From contig NZ_LT799838.1 in the NCBI RefSeq assembly GCF_900168255.1, positions 2,666,001-2,730,000 on the forward strand: a stretch of 64,000 nucleotides of DNA, in the 5' to 3' direction. The notes beneath the pieces were generated by a model. That model was not told the origin of the DNA and did not search any database. It saw only the letters and a list, made by a program, of their open reading frames with translations. The position numbers were made by a program, and so were the translations under genes. Numbering within the stretch: position 1 is the stretch's first letter; every line of letters starts with the position of its first letter. The stretch comes from Psychrobacter sp. DAB_AL43B (GTDB lineage: Bacteria; Pseudomonadota; Gammaproteobacteria; Pseudomonadales; Moraxellaceae). Below, one piece after another: positions 1 through 9,653 of the stretch.

Positions 1-428
1 ATAAAACTGGCTTTACTAGCATTATATTACTCGCTGCCATATCGGTACAAGCTGCGCCAACGGTTACCACTGCCGATCCAGCAGCAGTGACTATAACAGC
101 GCCCAACGAGGTTGCCCCAACAACGACTGCGACCACCGCTACAAATACCGCGCCAGCGACGAATATTAACGATACCTTAAAGTTTAACGACACCTTGGCG
201 GCACAGTTGCAACCATCAAATAAAGCTCTATCCGCCGCCAATCAGGAATTACTTAGCCGCAATGCCCAGCTGCAGCGCCAAGTCAACGATTTGCAGACTC
301 AAGCAAACGTTTTGGTGTACGAGAGTAAAGGTCAAATATTTTTATATGGGGCATTTACCGTCTTGATTAGTTTATTAGTCGGTATTTTTATCTCATGGTT
401 GGTTTTTGTGCGCCGTGAACGCTGGTAG
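1..428 (+). CDS. Secreted coiled-coil membrane protein, 5'-truncated by window edge
   Basis: The reading frame is open from base 3 to the stop at 426-428, so the gene begins before the window. The first visible residues (hydrophobic stretch TSIILLAAISVQA, then AP) look like the end of a cleavable signal peptide. A Thr/Ala-rich linker follows, then a coiled coil (repeated LxxxN, AQLQRQVNDL) and a C-terminal transmembrane helix ending in positively charged VRRERW. The coiled coil plus C-terminal anchor resembles the second half of YgiM-type SH3 proteins, but the SH3 domain that normally follows the signal peptide is absent. No function is assigned. The internal GTG at 87 would remove the signal peptide and is not favoured as a start. 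Confidence 0.6.
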   Translation, partial: KTGFTSIILLAAISVQAAPTVTTADPAAVTITAPNEVAPTTTATTATNTAPATNINDTLKFNDTLAAQLQPSNKALSAANQELLSRNAQLQRQVNDLQTQANVLVYESKGQIFLYGAFTVLISLLVGIFISWLVFVRRERW

Positions 429-498
429 CACCATTTTTTATCGACTTGCTCTATCTGTTTACCTGATGCCTGTTTGATCACTAATTGAGGACTTCTCC

Positions 499-2574
499 AT
501 GCCCAAGCCCTCTTCTGCCACTATTAATGTACCTCTTCCTGCTACTAACGCTCTTAAACATGCTGAACGACCAAACGTTATTGTGCCTGCTAAGATCGAA
601 TGGCAAACGGATGATGCTGGTAACAAAGTGCCGGTATCAGGGGAGTTTGGCGATGTCTATTTTTCACATGCAGATGGTTTAGCAGAGTCACGCCATGTAT
701 TTTTGGCGCATAACCAATTGCCGGAGCGATTGGCAAACCTTGTGCCCCAGCAATGTTTTACCATTGCTGAATTGGGTTTTGGTACAGGGCTTAATTTTCT
801 AGCGACGTGGCAACTATGGCGACAGCTTCGGTTAACACATTCGCACTTAGACAGCGCTCATTTGCACTTTATTACCACCGAAAAATATCCCATACCACTG
901 ACAGACTTAAAACAGATACTCGCATTGTGGGCACAGCGTGCGCCTGAACTAGCAGAATTGATTGAGCAGCTTTTAGCCAGCTACCCACCGCTGATTGCCG
1001 GTTGTCATCGGTTGAATTTCTTTGCGGACAATATAACGCTTGATATTTGGTTAGGCGATGCAGGCGACAGCTTAGCAAGTTTAGGCTTTGAGACAGCTAT
1101 TCAACGCCCTTATATTGATGCATGGTTTTTAGATGGCTTTGCCCCTTCTTGTAATGAGATATTGTGGGCAGCAAGTATATTTATGCAGATACAGCGCTTA
1201 TCGCGCGCTGATACGACTGCCGCCACTTATAGCTGTGCCGGTATCGTCAAACGCGGACTACAAGCTCATGGGTTTGCCATTAAAAAAGTCAAAGGCTTTG
1301 GGCGCAAGCGCGAGATGCTCACCGCTGTCATGACTGAGCCCTTACCACTGGATGACCATCCCACCTTATATACCCATCCGAATCACACAGTCGTTATTGG
1401 TGCTGGCGTAGCAGGACTACTTACTGCTTGGACGCTGGCCAATCGTGGTATCAATGTCACTATTTTAGACAAAAGCGCACCGCTATCTGGCGCATCTGGT
1501 AATCCACGTGCCCTCCTCGCCCCCAACATGACGCCTATTCATCACGTCTATGAGCACCTTCATTCTATTGGCTATTTATATAGTGGCAGATTATATCGTG
1601 ACTTTAATAAGCAAGCCGCGATTCAAAGGACGCCGCTGATACTTGAGCAGACCGGCACTCTAGATTTATTAGTAAAAACCAATATTGGTACTGAGCAGAT
1701 TGCAGACTATCCAAATGCGATGGCAGCTACGATTACTACTGAAGAAGCGCGGCGGTTAAGCGGCTTAAAAGCTAAAGACTTAGCAGACAATTTATATTTA
1801 CCGCAATCTGGTTTGGTCAATCCACAAGCTTTAAAAACTGTCACCCTTGCGCATTCGAATATCAATTATCAGCAGTTTAGTGTTACCGATATTAAAGAAA
1901 CAGAAGATAAAGTTACGGTAAGTGGTAATAATAGTCAAAGCCCTATCACTATAATCGCTGACAATGTCGTGATTTGTGCTGCTTACGAAAGCCATCAACT
2001 AGATAAACGTATCGTTGCTTGTCGCACTATTCGCGGGCAATTATCTTGGTTCACACCCACTGCTGAACAAATAACTAAGCTACCTAAATTACCGCTCAAA
2101 TATAGTGGCTATTGCGCACCATTTATCGGGCAGAGCGGTGATGCTGAGTTGAATAATATTATCGAAAATCAGTCGCAGTTTTTACTTGGCGCAAGCTTCG
2201 TCGATGGTGATGCCAATATCGATATCCGTCTTGAGGAAAACCAGCAGAATTACGATAAATTGATTGAAGATATGCCTGAATTGGCTGATGTTTTAATTAC
2301 TGACCCTAGCTTATGGCAAGCGCGTGCCGGCATTCGCACCCAAACGCTAGATTATCATCCACTGGTTGGTCTACTCGCACAGAGCAAGCGCCTATGGACA
2401 CTGTCAGCGATGGGTGCAAAAGGTTATGCGTTAGCACCGATATGTGCTGAGGCGTTAGCGGATATGATGTTAGGCTGTTTTACGCCGTTATCCAGCGTTA
2501 TGTTGACGCGGCTGTCACCCAATCGGGCGCGGCTGCATAAAGCGCGTAACAATGTGAGTAAATTATCGAGCTAA
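499..2574 (+). CDS. mnmC: MnmC, bifunctional tRNA 5-methylaminomethyl-2-thiouridine biosynthesis protein
   Basis: MnmC carries out the last two steps of mnm5s2U34 formation in the wobble position of certain tRNAs. The FAD-dependent C-terminal half removes the carboxymethyl group and the N-terminal half methylates the resulting amine using SAM. The 691-residue protein shows both halves: a DUF752-type methyltransferase with [12 protein letters not shown] near residue 90 and [11 protein letters not shown] near 215, and a DAO-type oxidoreductase beginning with the dinucleotide-binding motif [17 protein letters not shown] near 300. Length matches the fused family. An SD sequence (TTGAGGA) precedes the ATG. 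The gene converges on the yiaA-like gene, with 16 bases between the stops. Confidence 0.95.
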   Translation: MPKPSSATINVPLPATNALKHAERPNVIVPAKIEWQTDDAGNKVPVSGEFGDVYFSHADGLAESRHVFLAHNQLPERLANLVPQQCFTIAELGFGTGLNFLATWQLWRQLRLTHSHLDSAHLHFITTEKYPIPLTDLKQILALWAQRAPELAELIEQLLASYPPLIAGCHRLNFFADNITLDIWLGDAGDSLASLGFETAIQRPYIDAWFLDGFAPSCNEILWAASIFMQIQRLSRADTTAATYSCAGIVKRGLQAHGFAIKKVKGFGRKREMLTAVMTEPLPLDDHPTLYTHPNHTVVIGAGVAGLLTAWTLANRGINVTILDKSAPLSGASGNPRALLAPNMTPIHHVYEHLHSIGYLYSGRLYRDFNKQAAIQRTPLILEQTGTLDLLVKTNIGTEQIADYPNAMAATITTEEARRLSGLKAKDLADNLYLPQSGLVNPQALKTVTLAHSNINYQQFSVTDIKETEDKVTVSGNNSQSPITIIADNVVICAAYESHQLDKRIVACRTIRGQLSWFTPTAEQITKLPKLPLKYSGYCAPFIGQSGDAELNNIIENQSQFLLGASFVDGDANIDIRLEENQQNYDKLIEDMPELADVLITDPSLWQARAGIRTQTLDYHPLVGLLAQSKRLWTLSAMGAKGYALAPICAEALADMMLGCFTPLSSVMLTRLSPNRARLHKARNNVSKLSS

Positions 2575-2590
2575 CCTTTCAAACGGTATT

Positions 2591-3154
2591 TTAATTCGCA
2601 GTATCGTCATGACTCTCTATACGAGATTTAACCGCACCAAACAATGATTTTCCCGACTCTGATTTTTGCGTAGATATTCTAGTCACACCCTCATCATTTA
2701 TACTCGTCGTTGGCGCAATTAAAGTTTGAATTTGCGCTTCATCGCGGGTATTTTTTTGAATGGTCACCGCAGCAAACAGACTCATGGTAAATGCCATCAT
2801 ATAAAAACCTTTTTCGCTGAGGTTTAAACTCCCCGCATTCATCAAACCAATAGCAATAAGCACAACAGATAATCCTAAAGCCGCCCAACTAATTAAGTAA
2901 TACATATTTGTCGTTGGTATACCTTCACTACGATCACGCAGGGTTTTTTGCAAACTAATCGCTGAATAAAGACCGAGCGCCAACACCGCGATATAATAGC
3001 CTTTCTCATTCAACAACATACTTTTTGCATTCCATAATCCAAACAAATATGCCAGTACACCAACCAACATGACGGCCCAAGAAGTCCCGATATAAGCGGT
3101 CGTTGGTTTATAAGCGGCTAGCTGACTCTTAGTAATCGTGTCATTATTCATCAT
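2591..3154 (-). CDS. YiaA-like inner membrane protein
   Basis: This 187-residue integral membrane protein contains two copies of the YiaA/B two-helix module. The first is around residues 20-80 (GTSWAVMLVGVLAYLFGLWN, then EKGYYIAVLALGLYSAISLQKTLRD) and the second around 85-145 (EKGFYMMAFTMSLFAAVTIQKNTRD). The paired motif EKGfY...QKxxRD ends each module. The C-terminal 45 residues are polar and probably cytoplasmic. Function of the family is unknown. The start has a good SD sequence (AAGGACG) and the gene appears monocistronic. Confidence 0.75.
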   Translation of the reverse strand: MMNNDTITKSQLAAYKPTTAYIGTSWAVMLVGVLAYLFGLWNAKSMLLNEKGYYIAVLALGLYSAISLQKTLRDRSEGIPTTNMYYLISWAALGLSVVLIAIGLMNAGSLNLSEKGFYMMAFTMSLFAAVTIQKNTRDEAQIQTLIAPTTSINDEGVTRISTQKSESGKSLFGAVKSRIESHDDTAN

Positions 3155-3300
3155 CGTCCTTAATTAGAAATAAGCAAATACTTGATAGTCATATAAACTT
3201 TTATCGACCGCTGTTTTGCCTTAACATAACACAAGCATGTTATATTGTAATCTAAAATTATTTTTAAAATAAATAGCAGTCTTAATGACAGAGTCCTAAC

Positions 3301-3933
3301 ATGTCTTTTTTTACCTTACTCATTCTACTTAGCCTTATTATTATCGTACCCATCGTTTTTGTGATGAGAGAAAAGTCTAAGCGCACGCAAACGGCCTCTA
3401 TACAACGTCATCAAGAGTATTTAGCATCTGCAAGTCGTATAGCCGCACACTCTCAAGCAAATAGGGCATCAAGAGAAAAGGTAAATAATGAACAAAGTAA
3501 TGAGCTTACTGTCATTGATTTTTCAGCGCAGCATCCCTTTATTAGACTACTTTATAACGAGCAAGTGCCTAAAACGTTTCGAGCAACTATGGATGATATC
3601 GGGCAGCAATATGAGTCTACTCATCACGATCAAATCACTGAATCACAATTATTTACCTTCAATAAACTCATCAGCACACGTGTCCCAGAACTGATTACTG
3701 ACTATCTTAGCCTCGATCAAAATTATGCAAAAACCGTTATTATTGATAACGATAAACAAAATACCAGCTATGACATGGTGCTAGGTCAACTAAACTTGAT
3801 TTTAGATTTCTCGCAAAAACTTAATACCCAAAGCCAAAGTGGTGTCGTTGATAAATTACTTGCCAGCCGCCGATATCTAGATGACGTCTATAAAGAAAGT
3901 GGCATGGCAGCCGATAATCTAAAGTTAAAGTAA
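3301..3933 (+). CDS. Hypothetical protein with N-terminal membrane anchor
   Basis: A 210-residue protein not assigned to a family. Residues 2-22 form one hydrophobic helix (FFTLLILLSLIIIVPIVFVM) followed by a basic stretch, so it is probably anchored in the inner membrane with a cytoplasmic domain of about 185 residues. That domain is polar and predicted helical, without cysteines or recognisable catalytic motifs. No strong SD sequence is seen (GAGTCCTAAC before ATG). It stands alone between the yiaA-like gene and a lipoprotein gene, with no operon partner. Confidence 0.55.
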   Translation: MSFFTLLILLSLIIIVPIVFVMREKSKRTQTASIQRHQEYLASASRIAAHSQANRASREKVNNEQSNELTVIDFSAQHPFIRLLYNEQVPKTFRATMDDIGQQYESTHHDQITESQLFTFNKLISTRVPELITDYLSLDQNYAKTVIIDNDKQNTSYDMVLGQLNLILDFSQKLNTQSQSGVVDKLLASRRYLDDVYKESGMAADNLKLK

Positions 3934-4098
3934 ATAATACATGCGAACAACGAATAAAAAATTGATGGTAATCGCAAATAACTGTGAAAGACTATATTTA
4001 ATATAGGTATTACTGTAATTAGTGATTCTTAGTAAGAGATAGTTATACGTGGTTCACTATGTTTAAATAAAACCCTATTAATGGATAGCCATCTTATT

Positions 4099-4722
4099 AT
4101 GAAAAACCTTCCCGCTACCTTTGCCAAACCAAAGCGCGACTTTGAAACTGTTTCTGCCGTTCTTTTGAGTATATTACTACTGAGTGCTTGCCAAAAAGCA
4201 CCAGAGCCTGAGACAGCTAACGAGACCACCACTGAAGCGGCATCTCAAATGACACCCGTGACTTCTAACATCAATACGCCTACAGTCACTAATGAAGAGG
4301 CAAATGCCGCTGAGCCTACTACTAGCCCAGAGCAAGATATGAGCTTAGCTGAGCTGGAAAATGACCTTGATGCAACAGATTTGGCAGCAAATAACCCTGC
4401 TCCAGCGCCCAATCCAGAGCAAGCTATTAAAGGCGCTCAAATCACTGATGTCCGTTATAAAAGCGCCACAGGTGAATCTTTATCAGTCGTCTTTGAAACG
4501 TCGGCAGCAGGTATGCTCAACGCTGTTGTCACCTTACCCAACAAACCAAAAATAACTTTGAGTGCACCTGAAGGTCAAGGGAATAATCCCACCTACCGCT
4601 CAAACGATGGCAGTATGCAGCTGGTCAGTCATGCTGGCGGTGGTACAATCGACTTTATTCAAAACAATAAAATGACAAGCTTTGATGCCATTAGTGCCGA
4701 TGCAGAAGTGATTACCGAGTAA
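4099..4722 (+). CDS. Putative lipoprotein
   Basis: The 207-residue product has a basic N-terminus, a hydrophobic core (VSAVLLSILLLSAC) and a lipobox LSAC, so it should be lipidated on the cysteine. A long Glu/Thr/Pro-rich, probably disordered linker follows (about residues 30-115). A compact C-terminal domain of about 90 residues contains alternating hydrophobic strands (TDVRYKSATGESLSVVFET; DGSMQLVSHAGGGTIDF), suggesting a small beta domain. It somewhat resembles MliC/membrane-bound lysozyme inhibitor-like folds, but no defining motif is visible, so function is open. An in-frame ATG 18 bases upstream is an alternative start. Confidence 0.6.
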   Translation: MKNLPATFAKPKRDFETVSAVLLSILLLSACQKAPEPETANETTTEAASQMTPVTSNINTPTVTNEEANAAEPTTSPEQDMSLAELENDLDATDLAANNPAPAPNPEQAIKGAQITDVRYKSATGESLSVVFETSAAGMLNAVVTLPNKPKITLSAPEGQGNNPTYRSNDGSMQLVSHAGGGTIDFIQNNKMTSFDAISADAEVITE

Positions 4723-4771
4723 GCTTTATAAGCATAAAACCATGTGGTAAAGGTAGTAAAAAAATGACAAT

Positions 4772-4812
4772 AAAAAAGGCAGCAAACGTTGATATCGTTG
4801 CCGCCTTTTTTG
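4772..4812. terminator. Bidirectional rho-independent terminator
   Basis: A hairpin (GGCAGCAAACG / CGTTGCCGCC with small mismatches) is flanked by A-tract on the left and T-tract on the right, so it can end transcription from the lipoprotein gene (+) and from the DUF4112 gene (-). Confidence 0.8.
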
Positions 4813-4840
4813 CTATTAATTTGACTTATTTTAATTTTAT

Positions 4841-5512
4841 TTAACCAAAGCCTGTTGTTTTTCCAAACAAACTCACCAGCCAGCTTATTACTGTCCACAA
4901 GCCCCAACCGATAATGATAATAACCATTAATCCCAATATATCAGGTATATGCAAATATAGCCAAGCGACGACTGGATTGCGCCAAAAGAAACCAAAGCGA
5001 CTTTGTTGTTGCTTGTCTTCTAATGACTGATGTAAAAATGGTCGATCCATATGCATGGTTTCGGTGATGCCATACTCGTCTTTTAGATGTTCATGCACGA
5101 TGCCCAAGGTCTTACGACTGGGACGAATAAAGATATCGAGCAACGTTCCAATACCAGGTACGATCCCGACTACCATATCGATGAGCGCCAGTCTGACGGC
5201 TGGTGTCATTTTATGCGCCGGTACTCCCAGCTGACGACCCAATATGAACGCATAGCTGGTTAACGCCAATCCCGCCAAATCACCCGCCAGTGGAATGGTT
5301 GAAAGTGCGGCATCGGCACCCATGCCTTGTTTAGTAAAAGGAATGCGAACGAGAGAATCCATGGTATTGGCAAACTTTGCCAATTTACGCTCAGTCTCGA
5401 TGACTTGCTCTCGGGTTAGCCCTTGCGCAGCCAATCTTGCCTGATAATCTACGACAGGCGCATTAGATGATTTACTCGCTTTTAATCTCGAAAATTTATT
5501 TAATTTATCCAT
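4841..5512 (-). CDS. DUF4112 domain membrane protein
   Basis: The 223-residue protein carries a DUF4112 domain at about residues 40-150. The characteristic segments are [14 protein letters not shown] [12 protein letters not shown], the hydrophobic [19 protein letters not shown], and [25 protein letters not shown]. Two further hydrophobic segments lie near the C-terminus ([20 protein letters not shown]). The biochemical role of the family is unknown. The start ATGGATAA overlaps the stop of ubiA by eight bases, so the two are translationally coupled. Orthologous coupling with ubiA could suggest a membrane or quinone context, but that is only inference. Confidence 0.8.
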   Translation of the reverse strand: MDKLNKFSRLKASKSSNAPVVDYQARLAAQGLTREQVIETERKLAKFANTMDSLVRIPFTKQGMGADAALSTIPLAGDLAGLALTSYAFILGRQLGVPAHKMTPAVRLALIDMVVGIVPGIGTLLDIFIRPSRKTLGIVHEHLKDEYGITETMHMDRPFLHQSLEDKQQQSRFGFFWRNPVVAWLYLHIPDILGLMVIIIIGWGLWTVISWLVSLFGKTTGFG

Positions 5513-6428
5513 TAAAAGTCGTCCAGATACAAGCGATGGCTATAAGAGCAAAGACATAACGCCCTACCCATATATTGGCTAAAAATGCCTGAAAGCAGGC
5601 TAAAGCATTACGGCTGGCACAAGCACTGTTTTGCTTGGCAAACATCATGGCGACTAAAGCCAGTCCAAATACGGGCGTAATGCCCAAGCTGGTTAGCGCA
5701 AAATAATGCCACATAACCGCGCCCATGATGAGTAGAAATAAAGTTTGTAGCACTGAAATAATAATCACATCATAGCGGCCAAATAATATCGCTGTTGATT
5801 TGACCCCTATCTTTAAATCATCTTCACGGTCGGCCATGGCATACTGGGTATCATAGGCGACTGTCCAACACATATATGCCAAAAATAATAGCCAACACCA
5901 AATATCAGGTGCGCCTTGAATCGCTACATAAGCCATCGGTATCGCCCAGCCGAAAGCGGCTGCCAAAAATACTTGTGGTAAATGCGTATAGCGTTTCATA
6001 AACGGATAAATAAATGCCAATATAACGGCACCAAACGACCAATAGAACACCTCAATGGGCAAAAAGAATAACAGACTGCCACTTAATAACACCAATACTA
6101 AAAATGCTGCAATGGCCTCTTTACCAGAAAGACGGCCATCGGCTAGCGGTCGACCTTTAGTACGGCCAACGTGACCATCGACTTTACGATCGGCAAAGTC
6201 ATTAATCGCACAGCCTGCCGCCCGCATCAATATCGCCCCAAGGGCAAAAACAATAAAGATACTTAAACTCGGTAGACCTGCCGTAATGCCTTCGCCTTGC
6301 TGCTGTGCTTGTCCCATTGCAGCGAATAACACGCCCCATAATGTTGGCCAAAGCAGTAGCTCAATGCCCACCGGTTTATCAAAGCGTGTTAGCTGGATGT
6401 AGGCTTGTAGTTTGTCGTTAAATGTCAT
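5505..6428 (-). CDS. ubiA: 4-hydroxybenzoate octaprenyltransferase UbiA
   Basis: UbiA attaches the polyprenyl tail to 4-hydroxybenzoate at the inner membrane, the first membrane step of ubiquinone synthesis. The 307-residue polytopic protein has both Mg-diphosphate binding Asp motifs: [15 protein letters not shown] followed by RPLADGRLS (about residues 75-105) and [13 protein letters not shown] (about 190-203). The N-terminus [22 protein letters not shown] is typical of bacterial UbiA. Length is usual for the family. It is followed, with overlap, by the DUF4112 gene. No ubiC is seen beside it. Confidence 0.95.
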   Translation of the reverse strand: MTFNDKLQAYIQLTRFDKPVGIELLLWPTLWGVLFAAMGQAQQQGEGITAGLPSLSIFIVFALGAILMRAAGCAINDFADRKVDGHVGRTKGRPLADGRLSGKEAIAAFLVLVLLSGSLLFFLPIEVFYWSFGAVILAFIYPFMKRYTHLPQVFLAAAFGWAIPMAYVAIQGAPDIWCWLLFLAYMCWTVAYDTQYAMADREDDLKIGVKSTAILFGRYDVIIISVLQTLFLLIMGAVMWHYFALTSLGITPVFGLALVAMMFAKQNSACASRNALACFQAFLANIWVGRYVFALIAIACIWTTFNG

Positions 6429-6532
6429 GGCGTTTTAATTATCATCGATAGAAAGTATTAAGTAATAATTTGGGTGCATAGCAATTTAGTATATAGAACT
6501 TGGCTTACGCTGCTTTGATACTATCAATGCCA

Positions 6533-6772
6533 CTAAACGTGTTGCCACATCTTATTTGCTTCCATAAGTGACAGCTCAGGATATTGCTTGCGTAAGGCTT
6601 TAATTGCAGCAACTTTCTCTTTTTGTGCGGCTTGCTGACGTAAAAACGCCAATTGCTCTTTAGGATTACTTAACTCTTTTAGACGTGCTTCAAGTCGCAA
6701 AATTCTGGTACGCAGCATAATATTGATTAACAATAACGCCGCACCCATCACCCAAACGATTAATACAGACAT
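6533..6772 (-). CDS. Small membrane protein with coiled coil
   Basis: A 79-residue protein of unknown function. Residues 2-22 form one transmembrane helix (SVLIVWVMGAALLLINIML), followed by a charged heptad-like helix (RILRLEARLKELSNPKEQL; QAAQKEKVAAIKALRKQYP). The layout suggests a single-pass protein with a cytoplasmic coiled coil. The start has a plausible SD (AGGAGCAGGGA). It lies between ubiA and rsmJ on the same strand and may be co-transcribed with ubiA; the gap to ubiA is about 100 bases. Confidence 0.6.
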   Translation of the reverse strand: MSVLIVWVMGAALLLINIMLRTRILRLEARLKELSNPKEQLAFLRQQAAQKEKVAAIKALRKQYPELSLMEANKMWQHV

Positions 6773-6812
6773 TCCCTGCTCCTAAATTTATAAGCTGTCT
6801 TATTTCATATAA

Positions 6813-7712
6813 TTAAACAAAATAACCGTCAAATCGTACCGCTTCGTTATGCCAGCTCTCACTTGGCTGTTGATGAGCAAGTAACGGCGCAGATTGTGGA
6901 CGCTTAACAATGACGCGGCCTTGTTTTTGACCATTTTGACTGACCACTGCTTGCGCAGATTGTAGCAATTGCCGTTCTTCGTCTAATGTTGGTGGGCTGG
7001 CCAATTGGTGCAATGCTTGCATATGCTTACCCACTTTAGCCCCTTTACCCGTTTTACTATCTTGGTAGCTATCCTCTGGAAACATAGGATCTAGATACAC
7101 CATATCGACGATTTTACTATTATCAGCGACTGATTCATTATTAACGCTTTGAAAATAACTAAGTGCATCCGTATTAATAATATGCAAACGTGACATCAAT
7201 TTTTGCCAATTTGCTAACGTACTCATGCGCTGCTGCTCTGCTAACAATAGCAGCGCCATTAAGGGCTGCTGCTCAAGCATTATTACCTGAGCGCCAGTAC
7301 TGGCCAATATTAGGCTGTCATGACCAAAGCCAGCAGTGGCATCAATAACTCTGCTATCCGCTGTGATTTTTGCCGCTTGCAATAATAACTCAGACTTGCG
7401 TCCCGCACTTACCACACGCCGCTGTAATTTATCCCATTCAGGGGCAACGCTTAAGCCATCACTCAGCCATGAGAGCTTATTTTTATCATCTAATAATAAG
7501 ACAGGCTGAGTCGATGTTTGACTTAATTGCTGGCGATGTTTTTGATTTAATTTCTCTGTCACCAGTTCAATATTTAAAATAATGGGTAGCGCATGCTCAG
7601 CTATCAACGCCTGTAAGCTCTCGACTTGACTTGCCTGCGTCTGACTAACATAAAGTAGTTGGCAGTTTATAGCAGCGGTCGGTACGTGCTTTACATTGGT
7701 CATGACTGCCAT
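6813..7712 (-). CDS. rsmJ: 16S rRNA (guanine1516-N2)-methyltransferase RsmJ
   Basis: RsmJ methylates G1516 of 16S rRNA with SAM. The 299-residue protein has the class I methyltransferase core: SAM-binding VIDATAGFGHDSLILASTGAQV (about residues 120-141) followed by the acidic strand-2 end MLEQQP, and the catalytic-type motif VYLDPMFPE near 207, which matches the DPMYP motif of RsmJ. The N-terminal region (about 100 residues) is longer than in E. coli. It sits in a run of minus-strand genes, tsaB-uppP-rsmJ, separated by about 50-120 bases. Confidence 0.9.
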   Translation of the reverse strand: MAVMTNVKHVPTAAINCQLLYVSQTQASQVESLQALIAEHALPIILNIELVTEKLNQKHRQQLSQTSTQPVLLLDDKNKLSWLSDGLSVAPEWDKLQRRVVSAGRKSELLLQAAKITADSRVIDATAGFGHDSLILASTGAQVIMLEQQPLMALLLLAEQQRMSTLANWQKLMSRLHIINTDALSYFQSVNNESVADNSKIVDMVYLDPMFPEDSYQDSKTGKGAKVGKHMQALHQLASPPTLDEERQLLQSAQAVVSQNGQKQGRVIVKRPQSAPLLAHQQPSESWHNEAVRFDGYFV

Positions 7713-7770
7713 TCCTTTCTCATACTTACCACATCATGAATTGCTATCAAAAACCATTCCATTATAAAGT

Positions 7771-8613
7771 TTAGCCTGCCATTTGATAACCAAAACCCCA
7801 AGCGGCTATTAAGACCAACACACCAGTGATAATACGCAACCAAGCAAACACCTTAAAGTCACGACGACTGACCCAAGCGACCAATAAGCGAATACAAAGT
7901 AAGGCAACGATAAATGACACGACGGTACCAATGCCTAGCACTAACCAATCTTCGCTACTGGTCAAAACGTCACGATGCTTAATAAAATCTAGTAGTGCCG
8001 CACCAATGATAACCGGAATACCCAAAAAGAAGGAAAACTCAGCGGAAGCTTTACGTGAGACCCCAAGCCACAGTGCACCGATAATGGTCGCTCCTGAACG
8101 CGAGGTACCAGGTATCAATGCCAAACATTGCAGCAAACCTATCATCAATGCCGTCTTTAGACTAACGTCTTCTGCTTCTTGCGCAATAATTGGCTTAGGA
8201 CGATTTTCGACATAAAATATCAGCAAACCGCCGATAATTAGCATAATCGCAACGACAATAGGATTAAATAAATAAGCTTTAATCTCATCGGCAAAGGTAA
8301 AACCAACAATCATCACCGGAATAGTGGCAACAATTAAGCTCAATCCAAGCTGCCTTGGGTTACTCATGCCCTCTGCTTTACCCGTCAGCAGACCCATAAG
8401 TGCTTGCCATAGTCTACCCCAGTAGTCATAAATGACCGCTAAAATAGCGCCAAACTGTATCACCACCACAAACAAATCGACTTTTTCTTTGGTCCAAAAG
8501 CCCATCAAATCGGCTGATAAAATTAAATATCCTGTGCTAGAGATAGGTAAAAACTCAGTGATACCTTCAACGATACCCATGATGACAGCTTGAATTAATA
8601 AGAGTATATCCAC
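7771..8613 (-). CDS. uppP: Undecaprenyl-diphosphatase UppP (BacA)
   Basis: UppP dephosphorylates undecaprenyl diphosphate to regenerate the carrier lipid for peptidoglycan and surface polysaccharides; overexpression gives bacitracin resistance in other species. The 280-residue polytopic protein has the two catalytic signatures: GIVEGITEFLPISSTGYLIL (about residues 13-32, with the E/Q-rich and SSTG motifs) and PGTSRSGATI (about 170-179). The C-terminus is hydrophobic and typical. The family length is 265-285. It has its own 5' gap of about 115 bases behind tsaB. Confidence 0.95.
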   Translation of the reverse strand: MDILLLIQAVIMGIVEGITEFLPISSTGYLILSADLMGFWTKEKVDLFVVVIQFGAILAVIYDYWGRLWQALMGLLTGKAEGMSNPRQLGLSLIVATIPVMIVGFTFADEIKAYLFNPIVVAIMLIIGGLLIFYVENRPKPIIAQEAEDVSLKTALMIGLLQCLALIPGTSRSGATIIGALWLGVSRKASAEFSFFLGIPVIIGAALLDFIKHRDVLTSSEDWLVLGIGTVVSFIVALLCIRLLVAWVSRRDFKVFAWLRIITGVLVLIAAWGFGYQMAG

Positions 8614-8730
8614 AATTATTTTCCTAAAAACAGACCTACAGGCTGTCTTATATTATTGTTACTTTTATAATAGTTGATAGCTACGACATATTTAGTCATT
8701 ATCAATAACTTCTATCTTAATAGGGAAAAA

Positions 8731-9417
8731 CTACGCTTTCCCTTGCTCTTTGAGCGTTTTCCACGCTTGATTGCGCAGATACTGTGGTAGCGCATGCGCG
8801 GCATCTGTACCACCTAACGTCATAAACTGGGCGATGCCTAATTGCCCTATTACTACTGCATCAGGCCAAACCTCATCATGGCTTATTTGTTCATCATGCA
8901 GGCTCAATAAACCAGCACCATTGCCGACGATAGCAATGTTAAGCGCTGTTTGACTGTCATAATCTAGCAACTGCTCAGTATTTTCGCCATTGTCTTGATT
9001 AACAGGCTGCATAATATTGTCTATTAGCGCATATTGCCCAAAATAAACCTGCTGCATACGCGCATCGAGGGCACTATATACGTGCGTCAAGCCGTACTTT
9101 TGGTAGGCAGATTGGGCAATCGCTTGCAAGCTTGAAACACCGACGCAAGGAATGTCATGCGCCACGGATAACGCCTGCACTACCGCTGTATTAATCCGAA
9201 TACCACTAAAGGCGCCGGGGCCACGATTAAATATTAATGCTTTTATATCAGCGAGGCGCAACTGAGCCTCAGATAAAGCGGCATCAATCATCGGTAGGAT
9301 TTGCTGCGTCTGCTGGCGCTTACCCGTTTCGGTATGACTCGATAGTACTTGACCGCTGGTATCTAAAATCGCGATCGAACACTGATCAAACACGGTATCC
9401 ATTGCTAAAAACATCAT
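8731..9417 (-). CDS. tsaB: tRNA threonylcarbamoyladenosine biosynthesis protein TsaB
   Basis: TsaB partners TsaD and TsaE in making t6A37 on ANN-decoding tRNAs. The 228-residue sequence starts with the ASKHA-fold strand FLAMDTVFDQCSIAILD, contains the loop NRGPGAFSGIRI (about residues 64-75; the GPGSFTGxR signature with Ala for the Ser and Ser for the Thr) and SVAHDIPCVGVSSLQAIA. These are diagnostic of TsaB rather than TsaD, and the zinc-binding His pair of TsaD is missing. Two adjacent ATGs could start translation, at 9417 or 9414. No terminator is obvious between it and uppP. Confidence 0.9.
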   Translation of the reverse strand: MMFLAMDTVFDQCSIAILDTSGQVLSSHTETGKRQQTQQILPMIDAALSEAQLRLADIKALIFNRGPGAFSGIRINTAVVQALSVAHDIPCVGVSSLQAIAQSAYQKYGLTHVYSALDARMQQVYFGQYALIDNIMQPVNQDNGENTEQLLDYDSQTALNIAIVGNGAGLLSLHDEQISHDEVWPDAVVIGQLGIAQFMTLGGTDAAHALPQYLRNQAWKTLKEQGKA

Positions 9418-9588
9418 AACCTCGGCTTATAGTCTTGGCGCTCTAAATTGGCTTGATAACTTAGTACGGTAAAAAGCACCAGCTTCATAAAACAGCGCCT
9501 ATCATAGCATTTAGGGCAGACTAATTTTATTACTTTCTATGTTTTTCATGCTTTATCCATGAGAATATATCTAAATAGGATAGACGTA

Positions 9589-9622
9589 AAAAACCTCAAC
9601 ACCATTTAGCGTCGAGGTTTTA
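9589..9622 (-). terminator. Terminator of ffh
   Basis: On the minus strand the hairpin AACCTCGACGC / GTGTTGAGGTT (imperfect) is followed by a T-run about 25 bases past the ffh stop. Confidence 0.7.
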
Positions 9623-9653
9623 TGAAAAGATACCGTAAATAGCTTTAAGTCAC

